Under the pieces are notes generated by a model. That model saw only the letters and a program-made list of their open reading frames with translations. It made no database searches and was not told the origin of the DNA. A DNA stretch of 64,000 nt from an uncultured Eubacteriales bacterium (lineage in GTDB: Bacteria; Bacillota; Clostridia; Oscillospirales; CAG-272), in assembly GCA_934393265.1 (NCBI GenBank), contig CAKRQL010000013.1, forward strand, positions 1 through 64,000, written 5' to 3'. Below, piece by piece: positions 53,783 through 61,400 of the stretch. How positions within the stretch are numbered: position 1 is the first letter of the stretch; every line of letters starts with the position of its first letter. The position numbers were made by a program, and so were the translations under genes.

Positions 53783-54328
53783 ATGACCGAGAAGGCACAG
53801 ATAATGGACGGCGCGACGCTTAACCGCACAGTCGCGCGTATATCTCACGAGATAACCGAGCGCAATCACGGAGTCGCCGACCTTTGTATTCTGGGGGTGA
53901 AGCGGCGCGGGGTTCCCCTCGCGCGCAGAATATGCGATTACCTCAATGCCTTTGAGGGAGAGCGCGTCCCGCTCGGAGAGCTCGATATAACCTATCAGCG
54001 CGACGACCTCGACGACGAGGGAAAGCGCGCCGCGGCAACAGGCTCCGAGATCCCCTGTGATCTGACGGATAAGACCGTCATAATAGTCGACGACGTGCTC
54101 TATACCGGCAGGACGGCGAGGGCATCGATAGATACCGTTTTCAGATACGGCAGACCCCGCTCGGTACAGCTCGTCACCCTTGTCGATCGCGGGCACCGCG
54201 AGCTGCCGATACGCCCGGATTACGTCGGAAAGAACGTCCCGACCTCGAAGAGCGAGACGGTCTCGGTCCGCTTTGAGGAGCTTGACGGCGAGACCGGAGT
54301 TTATATATGCGAAGGAGACGGAAAATGA
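53783..54328 (+). CDS. pyrR: Bifunctional pyrimidine operon regulator/uracil phosphoribosyltransferase
   Basis: A 181-residue phosphoribosyltransferase-fold protein. In Bacillus it binds UMP and then pyr mRNA to cause attenuation, and it has weak UPRT activity. The PRPP loop VIIVDDVLYTGRTARASID (residues about 94-112) and LVDRGHRELPIRPDYVGKN are family signatures, and the length is right. ATG 53783 follows CAGGAGGAC. No pyr biosynthesis genes are here; instead the stop overlaps the fhs start (ATGA), so PyrR is produced with a one-carbon enzyme, an unusual pairing. Confidence 0.93.
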   Translation: MTEKAQIMDGATLNRTVARISHEITERNHGVADLCILGVKRRGVPLARRICDYLNAFEGERVPLGELDITYQRDDLDDEGKRAAATGSEIPCDLTDKTVIIVDDVLYTGRTARASIDTVFRYGRPRSVQLVTLVDRGHRELPIRPDYVGKNVPTSKSETVSVRFEELDGETGVYICEGDGK

Positions 54329-55992
54329 AGAGCGATATAGAAATAGCCCAGAGCGCGCAGCTCTCCGATATAGGCGAGATAGCCGCGCGGCTGGGGGTGA
54401 GCGAGGAGCAGATAGAGAGATACGGCAGATATAAGGCGAAGCTCGACCTCTCGCTTGCTGCCCCCCGCGATAAGCATGCAAAGCTGATACTTGTGACTGC
54501 CATGACCCCGACCCCCGCGGGAGAGGGAAAGACTACAACCACCGTCGGGCTTGCCGACGGGCTCCGCAGAATAGGGAAGCGCGCCGTAGTCGCACTCCGT
54601 GAGCCGTCGCTCGGTCCCGTATTCGGCGTGAAGGGCGGCGCCGCGGGCGGCGGATATGCGCAGGTCGTGCCCATGGAGGACATAAACCTCCATTTTACGG
54701 GCGATTTTCACGCAATAGGCGCGGCAAACAACCTCCTCGCCGCCATGCTTGATAACCATATTCAGCAGGGAAATGCCCTTGGTATAGATACAAAGCGCAT
54801 AGTCCTGCGCCGCTGTGTAGATATGAATGACAGACAGCTCCGGTATATCGTCGACGGTCTCGGCGGCAGGGCAAACGGCGTCCCGCGTGAGGACGGCTTT
54901 GATATAACCGTCGCCTCCGAGGTTATGGCGGTGCTCTGCCTCGCAACGTCGATAAGCGACCTGCGCGCCCGCCTCGGGCGTATTGTCGTCGCCTATGATA
55001 CGAGCGGCAGACCCGTGACGGCAGAGGATCTGCACGCCGCGGGAGCCATGACGGCTCTTCTTCGTGACGCCATCCGCCCGAACCTTGTCCAGACCCTTGA
55101 GGGTACACCTGCAATAGTCCACGGCGGACCGTTCGCGAATATTGCCCACGGCTGTAACTCCGTTCTCGCGACGAGGTGCGCAATGAATCTCTCGGATTAC
55201 GCGGTTACGGAGGCGGGCTTCGGCGCCGACCTCGGAGCCGAGAAGTTCCTTGATATAAAGTGCAGAATGGCAGACATCTCGCCGGACGCTGTCGTCGTTG
55301 TCGCGACCGTCCGCGCGCTGAAGCTGCACGGCGGGGTCCCGCTTTCCGAGCTCGGGCGGGAGAATGTTGCCGCCCTCCGCTCGGGTATGCCGAACCTTCT
55401 TCGCCATGTGAAGAATATGACCGAAGTCTACGGGCTGCCCTGCGTCGTCGCGGTTAACCGCTTCCCGAGCGATACGGACGCGGAGATTGCCACCGTCGCG
55501 GGAGAGTGCCGCGCGCTCGGCGTTCGCGCCGTGGTATCGACGGTATTCTCCGACGGAGGAGCCGGAGGAGAGGAGCTCGCGCGCGAGGTCGTGCGCCTCT
55601 GCAGCTCCGAAAAGAAAAATTTCACCTTCGCATACGACGATGAAATGTCTGCGGAGGAGAAAATGTGCGCGATAGCCCGCCGTGTCTACGGTGCCGACGG
55701 CGTCGATTTTGCCCCCGCGGCGCTCCGTGCGCTTGAGGATATACGCGCCACAGGCTACGGAGCTCTCCCGGTCTGCGTCGCGAAAACACAGTACTCATTC
55801 TCGGACGATAAGTCCCTCCTCGGCGCGCCGGAGGGCTTCCGTATCACCGTGAGGTCGGTAAAGCTCTCTGCCGGAGCCGGGTTTATAGTAATGCTGACGG
55901 GCGACATAATGACAATGCCGGGACTTCCGAAATCCCCCGCCGCCGAAAGAATAGATGTGACCCCGGACGGCAGAATAACCGGGCTGTTCTGA
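54325..55992 (+). CDS. fhs: Formate-tetrahydrofolate ligase
   Basis: A 555-residue ATP-dependent enzyme making 10-formyl-THF from formate. It is central to one-carbon and purine metabolism in anaerobes and to acetogenesis. The P-loop is TPTPAGEGKTTTTVGLADGL (about residues 60-79). VKGGAAGGGYAQVVPMEDIN, DAVVVVATVRALKLHGG and the C-terminal LTGDIMTMPGLPKSPAAERI are typical. ATG 54325 overlaps the pyrR stop and follows AAGGAG. All Ile codons read at the start are ATA. Confidence 0.97.
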   Translation: MKSDIEIAQSAQLSDIGEIAARLGVSEEQIERYGRYKAKLDLSLAAPRDKHAKLILVTAMTPTPAGEGKTTTTVGLADGLRRIGKRAVVALREPSLGPVFGVKGGAAGGGYAQVVPMEDINLHFTGDFHAIGAANNLLAAMLDNHIQQGNALGIDTKRIVLRRCVDMNDRQLRYIVDGLGGRANGVPREDGFDITVASEVMAVLCLATSISDLRARLGRIVVAYDTSGRPVTAEDLHAAGAMTALLRDAIRPNLVQTLEGTPAIVHGGPFANIAHGCNSVLATRCAMNLSDYAVTEAGFGADLGAEKFLDIKCRMADISPDAVVVVATVRALKLHGGVPLSELGRENVAALRSGMPNLLRHVKNMTEVYGLPCVVAVNRFPSDTDAEIATVAGECRALGVRAVVSTVFSDGGAGGEELAREVVRLCSSEKKNFTFAYDDEMSAEEKMCAIARRVYGADGVDFAPAALRALEDIRATGYGALPVCVAKTQYSFSDDKSLLGAPEGFRITVRSVKLSAGAGFIVMLTGDIMTMPGLPKSPAAERIDVTPDGRITGLF

Positions 55993-56021
55993 GGAAAAAG
56001 CCTCTCCGAAAAACAAAAAAA

Positions 56022-56040
56022 GGTACACTGAGAGTGTACC
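56022..56040 (-). terminator. Hairpin acting as leftward terminator
   Basis: GGTACACT (56022-56029) pairs with AGTGTACC (56033-56040). On the - strand it is followed by a long T-rich tract (complement of 56009-56021), so it blocks transcripts coming from the right into fhs. Confidence 0.65.
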
Positions 56041-56063
56041 CATTAAAGATCATAAAAAATCGT

Positions 56064-56094
56064 AATAAAAGTCGGTAAACAACCGACTTTTATT
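56064..56094. terminator. Terminator between fhs and the Fic gene
   Basis: AATAAAAGTCGGT (56064-56076) pairs perfectly over 13 bp with ACCGACTTTTATT (56082-56094), followed by TGTTAAATTTT. It ends fhs and marks the edge of the AT-rich insert-like block. Confidence 0.8.
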
Positions 56095-56173
56095 GTTAAA
56101 TTTTCTGTCAAAATGTGTTTTATATACCTGCTGTTTTTTGATGCTATAGTCAATGTAAATATAAGGGGATTGT

Positions 56174-57046
56174 ATGAAAATATCAATCAGGTTTTTTAAC
56201 GATAAAGAAGTGCGTGCCGCTTGGAATGAGGAAAACAACAAGTGGTATTTCAGCGTTCTTGATATTATCGGAGCAATAAGAAAAGAAGATAATTACGAAA
56301 AATGCCGTAACTATTGGAAATACCTTAAAGCCAAACTGAAAAAAGAAAACAGCGAGTTGGTTAGTGCCACTACCCAACTGAAATTAACTGCCGCCGACGG
56401 AAAAAGGTATATGACGGACGCATTGGATTCCGACGGAGTTATTAAGCTTGCCGCAGAACTTCCGGGCAAGCTCGGCGCAGAGTTTATCGGTTGGTTTACG
56501 CGGTCGGACGATACGATTGACGGCAAAAGCAAGCAAAAGGCATACGCTTTGTTTGATAGTTCTTTTATAGACGCTATCGAAGTCGGAACTGCCAAAGGCT
56601 TACAACAGATTCACGCTTATTTATTCGGCGGATTATATGATTTTGCCGGGCAAATCCGAACGCTTAATATCGCAAAAGGCGGCTTTGCGTTTGCGCCCGC
56701 CATGTTTTTGCAGGATAATTTGCACTTGATTGAAAAAATGCCCGAGGATACGCTTGAAAACATAGTAAAAAAGTACGTTGAGATGAACGTTGCTCATCCG
56801 TTTATGGAAGGAAACGGTCGAAGTACTCGTATCTGGCTCGATTTGATTTTGAAAAAGAATCTTAAAAAATGTACCGATTGGAGCAAAATCGATAAAAAAG
56901 AATACCTTAATGCAATGCAAGAAAGTCCTGTCGATTCCTCGCATATTTACGAGCTTATAAAAAGCGCACTGACTGACGATATAAACGATCGGGAAATCTT
57001 CATGAAAGGAATCGACTACTCTTATTATTACGAGCAGGTTGACTGA
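56174..57046 (+). CDS. Bro-N/Fic fusion protein (probable AMP transferase)
   Basis: A 290-residue protein. Residues 1-110 resemble the Bro-N/phage antirepressor N-terminal domain (IRFFNDKEVRAAWNEE, WYFSVLDIIGAI). Residues about 125-290 are a Fic domain with the full catalytic motif HPFMEGNGRSTR (His208 to Arg219). Fic enzymes usually transfer AMP from ATP to hydroxyl groups of target proteins. SYYYE at 283-287 near the C-terminus fits the S/TxxxE inhibitory helix of class III Fic proteins, so the protein may inhibit itself and needs no separate antitoxin. Its base composition and Ile codons (ATT/ATC mixed with ATA) differ from its neighbours, suggesting recent transfer. AAGGGGATTG precedes the ATG. 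Confidence 0.85.
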   Translation: MKISIRFFNDKEVRAAWNEENNKWYFSVLDIIGAIRKEDNYEKCRNYWKYLKAKLKKENSELVSATTQLKLTAADGKRYMTDALDSDGVIKLAAELPGKLGAEFIGWFTRSDDTIDGKSKQKAYALFDSSFIDAIEVGTAKGLQQIHAYLFGGLYDFAGQIRTLNIAKGGFAFAPAMFLQDNLHLIEKMPEDTLENIVKKYVEMNVAHPFMEGNGRSTRIWLDLILKKNLKKCTDWSKIDKKEYLNAMQESPVDSSHIYELIKSALTDDINDREIFMKGIDYSYYYEQVD

Positions 57047-57073
57047 TTTGCTTAGGGCAACGGGGTAACCCGC

Positions 57074-57787
57074 TTATCCTATATCCGAGAGGGTAATCTC
57101 CGCCTCGGAGTTTATGAGCCCGTCGGGGCGCACGGTGCGGAAGAAGTATTCGCCATCCGCCTCCCCGCGCTCGACTGCGAGATTTGTGCCGAGGGGTGCC
57201 TCGTGCAGATAGGATACAGATATTTGGGAGATGTACCTTCCGTCGAGCGGCAGAAAGTCCGAATATATGTCCGGGTATCTCGTGTTATTCATGTGCCGGT
57301 TCTGGTCGACTCCCCCGTAGCAGACACGGTAGTCACCGACACGGACCATAGAGGAGGGTAGGGAAATTCTGCGCATAGTCAGGTCGAGCGGCGCGAGCTT
57401 CGGAAACGGGAGGTCAAAGTCGGACACGCGGACAAGCTGTCGCGTCTCCGTGTCGATAAGAGCCCAGACGGAAACCGCCCGCGCGACAATGTGCCCCCGG
57501 CAGGAGAGAGTATAGCACCTCGGGAAGCTGAAGCCCCGGCTCTCGCACGGGTAGGTTGTCGCGGTAATATGCTCGTATGCGCGCACCGGCTCGCTTATCT
57601 CCATTCTTATTTTCGAGAGAAGAAAGGCGCGCTTTTTTGCTATCAGATTCTCGTATGACATCCCACCGCTTGTCAGCTGGTCCTGTGCCGTCGACTGAAT
57701 GTATTTCATAAGAGAGGAGGTCCGGCAGACACCGTTGTAGTCCGCGTCATGTATATCCGTAATTATTTCTTTTTCGTAGCCCTGCAA
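57074..57787 (-). CDS. Acyl-ACP thioesterase
   Basis: A 237-residue protein of the bacterial Fat-type acyl-ACP thioesterase family (two hot-dog domains), which releases free fatty acids from acyl carrier protein. The first hot-dog has TDIHDADYNGVCRTSSLMKYIQ-like residues, and the second has GGVDQNRHMNNTRYPDIY with the catalytic Asn/His region. I prefer TTG 57787 because AGAGGTGA precedes it; the ATG 81 bases upstream would add a basic, unlike-family N-terminus. It is convergent with the Fic gene, and no fatty acid genes are nearby. Confidence 0.85.
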   Translation of the reverse strand: MQGYEKEIITDIHDADYNGVCRTSSLMKYIQSTAQDQLTSGGMSYENLIAKKRAFLLSKIRMEISEPVRAYEHITATTYPCESRGFSFPRCYTLSCRGHIVARAVSVWALIDTETRQLVRVSDFDLPFPKLAPLDLTMRRISLPSSMVRVGDYRVCYGGVDQNRHMNNTRYPDIYSDFLPLDGRYISQISVSYLHEAPLGTNLAVERGEADGEYFFRTVRPDGLINSEAEITLSDIG

Positions 57788-57995
57788 TTGAAAATCACCT
57801 CTGAAATGCTTATAGCGACCGCCGCCGTCGGGGTCCGACCGTCGCCTTTTTATTAATGATACACCCAAAGCCTGTGATTTTCAAGGAGCACATACCGGAA
57901 AGTTGTAAATTTTTATCGGTTTTTTGCCGGGGGGCTTGACCGCCGTGGTATACTAAAGAAAAGAATAAGCGATAATAACGCAGGAGGAAAAACGA

Positions 57996-58307
57996 ATGAA
58001 GGATGTAAATACGGAGAATTTTCAGGCAGAGGTCGAGGGTGCGCACGGGCTCGTCGTCATAGACCTATTCGCCACGTGGTGTCAGCCCTGTCGCATGCTC
58101 GCCCCGGTTATAGAGGAGCTCGAGGGAGAGTATCCGGAGGTTAATTTCTGCCGCGTGGATGTCGATGCGTCGCCGGATATAGCCGCGCAGTTCGGCGTCC
58201 GGAGCATACCGACCGTCGCGTTTGTAAAGGACGGCACTTTCCTTGATTTCACCGTAGGCGTCGTCCCGCGAGAAAAGCTCGCCGCGATGATAGAGCAGTA
58301 CAGATAA
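57996..58307 (+). CDS. trxA: Thioredoxin with CQPC active site
   Basis: A 103-residue thioredoxin, a cytoplasmic disulfide reductant. The active site reads ATWCQPCRML instead of the canonical WCGPC. The rest is normal: VIDLFATWC strand, VDVDASPDIAAQFGVRSIPT with the conserved cis-Pro after Ile, and the VGVVPREKLAAMI end. A Gln between the cysteines should alter redox potential or partner choice. CAGGAGGAAAAACG precedes the ATG, and TATACT at 57949-57954 may be its -10 box. It stands alone, with its own terminator. Confidence 0.93.
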   Translation: MKDVNTENFQAEVEGAHGLVVIDLFATWCQPCRMLAPVIEELEGEYPEVNFCRVDVDASPDIAAQFGVRSIPTVAFVKDGTFLDFTVGVVPREKLAAMIEQYR

Positions 58308-58333
58308 CGACAGGCAAAAAACGAATATCGGAG

Positions 58334-58368
58334 AACCCCGGGGTAAAATGTTGCCCCGGGGTTGTTTT
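58334..58368 (+). terminator. Terminator of trxA
   Basis: AACCCCGGGG (58334-58343) pairs with CCCCGGGGTT (58354-58363), followed by GTTTTTG. Confidence 0.88.
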
Positions 58369-58471
58369 TGTATATCCGCGCGAAAAGTAGACGCCCGCAA
58401 CGCCTTGAACGAGGTGGAAATAAATGGTATAATCCGGAATATACCGACAAAGCAAAAAAAGGACGCTTAAA

Positions 58472-61400
58472 ATGAAAACGACAAAGACCTTTCTCTTATT
58501 TTTATGGGTGCTCGCGCTGACGCTCCTGCTCGCCCTCCCGACGGAGAGTGCCGGGGACACCGGGCGGGCATCCGGCGTGACGTATGCGGAAAGTGCCGCC
58601 ACAGACACCTCCACGGCAGTGAGTGCCGCGCGCTCTGCCGTCCCGCCGCGCCACAGACAAACATCGGACGGGGAAGAATACTCCTCCACTCTGACGCCCG
58701 CCGCCCCGATCGGTGGCACCTCCGGACAGAGTGAGAACACCGCCTACGGCTATACGCTCACGCTTGACGGTGGGGTTTATACCCTCACGACAGACAGCGG
58801 CGCGCGGGCATACTCCGGGAGTCTCGACGGCGTCTCGGACTTTCTCGCGACCCGTCCGTCCGTCTCTCTCTTTCTTGATATGAAGGAAGCCGCGGGCACG
58901 CTCCGTATAGCTACCGATGTGAATATCCGCGGCACCTGCTCGTTTTCCGACGGCGGAATAGTAGTTTCCGGCGGGCGTCTTGTCAGCTCGGCGGAAATAA
59001 CCTTTTCCTCCGGCGGGCTCCGCATAAAAGAGGGCACCCTCACCGTCACGGGCGGGAGCCTCGTGTCCGCCTCCTCCGTCATAGTCTCGGATTATTCCTC
59101 ATCTGTTTCCGTATCGGTAACCGGGGGCGAGATAGTCTCACAGGGCAGGGAGCCGGCGATTAAAATCTCGCTCGGCACCCTCTCGCTCTCGGGCGGCAGC
59201 GTGAAGTGCGCCTACGGCTTCGCCGTCGACAACCGCGGGAGCCTCTCGCTATCCGGCTCTCCGGTAATCCGCGGGACAGTCTCCGATATATCGACCTCCG
59301 GCGCGGTCACACTCTTTGGCGCAGAGGGGAGCTTTTCCGGCACTGTGCGCGTTATATGCACTATGGATTTCCCGCTCGGGAGCCTTACCCCGGTGTTTTA
59401 TTCGGCAGACGGGGAGCAGACGAAAAGCATAACCCTGACCGACAGCCGGGGCACGAGCCTTCCGCTCACATATTTCTCCTCCTCCCGCTATACGGATGAG
59501 CGGGATTTTCTCGCCGTATATCGTCCGCATACGGTTACATTCTATGCGCAAAACGGAGAAAAATACAGAACCGAGGAGCTGCTATCGGGAGAGTCTCCGA
59601 CACTGCCGGAGCCGCCGGAGAGAGTCGGGTATTCTTTCTTCGGGTGGTGTGCCGATACGGCTGGGGATACCCCATATACACCCGAGGGCGTGTATGAAAA
59701 TATATCGCTTTACGCCGTATACAGGCTCTCCGCACCGACCTTCCTTTCGCAGAATATCACATTCACCTTTGACGGCGAATGGCACACGATAAACCCGGTT
59801 GTATTTTCCCACCCGCTTGACGGCGAGGGGCACTATGAGTATCTGTGGTACCGCGACGGCGCGGCTACCGATATTACCACTCCGACGCTTCGTATACGCG
59901 GTGTCCGCGACAGCGGGGAATACTCGCTTTCCGCTACCTTTTTCTGCGGTAACGAGCGCGTGACGGTGAGCGTTCCCGCGGTTACGGTGTCGGTCTCTCC
60001 GCTTTCGGTAGACCCGCCGGAGATACCCTCTGTGACCTATACCGGGCTCCCGCTTTTGCCCGCGGTTCCGTCTTGTGTCTGGTACGGATATTCCTTTGAC
60101 CCGGTTATACATGCCGGGGAATATCCCGTTATACTTGAGCTCAAGGATCCCGGGAATACCGTCTGGCGGGGCGGCGACTTTGCGGCTCTGCCCCTGACCT
60201 TCCGCGTTCTGACGGCGGACAACCTGTGGACTATCTCCCCCGAAATATCCGATGTCTATGGGGGAGAGACCGCCGCCGTGTGCGCAGCCGCCCGCTTCGG
60301 TGTGCCGGAGTGGAGGTATTCCGTGTCCCCGGACGGCGGATATTCTCCGGATTTTCCGACCGCACCCGGCACATACTATGCAGTGTGTACCGTCCCGGGC
60401 ACATCCGACGTGCGCGAAATCACGACTGCACCGATGCGCTTTACCGTAATGCGTGACGGCGTACTCTCGCTCCGAATAGCGGCACTGCCCGACAGAACCG
60501 AGTATTCCGCGTATGATTTCTTTGATCCTGCCGGGCTTTCCGTAATCGCCCTCCGCGAGAGCGGACGGAGCGGAGAGATTCCGCTCTCGGAGCTTGTATT
60601 TTCATACACGGGTGGCGCTGAATACTTTCTTTTCGGCGACAAAACGGTGAATGTCACGTATTCCGGGCGCACCTGCTCCGTCCCCGTCACAGTCCGCCTC
60701 GCCGAGTATGATATGTCCGGATTTCTCTTTTCGGATACGACGATTATATACGACGGCGGGTGGCATACAATATCCCCATCAAATCTTCCTGCGGGGCTCC
60801 TTTACAGCACAGATGTCAGCGCGCGTGACGCCGGGGAGTATACGGTAACCCTCACCTTTACATCAACCGACAGAAACCGACGCGCCCCCGCCCCCGTGAG
60901 CGCGACCCTGACGATAAACCCCCTCCCGCTCACGGTAATATGGGGGGAATGTGAATTTGTATACGACGGCGCGCCGAAGCTCCCGGGCGCGTATGCGATA
61001 ATGCCGGACGGCTATCGCCGGACACTCGCCGTAACAGGCGCAAGGACAAACGCGGGTGAGGGGTATGTCGCCGCGGCACAGGCACCGGACGGGAACCATA
61101 CATTGATAAACCCGACCGCGGCATTTTTCATAGCCCGCGCAAGCTACGATATGTCGGGCGTACATTGGAGCGCGTCGGATTTTGTCTATGACGGGCAGGA
61201 GCACGGCGTGACACTTGCAGCTCTCCCTGCCGGGATTTCGGTTATAGGCTACTCTGGCTCCGTCGCTACTGCGGCGGGGGAGTATACCGCCACGGCAACC
61301 CTCGGCTACGACAGCGAGAATTACTATCCGCCAAAGGTAGCTCCGCTCGTCTGGCACATTCTCCGCGCGGATTACGACCTCGGTGAGCTCTCCTTTGTCG

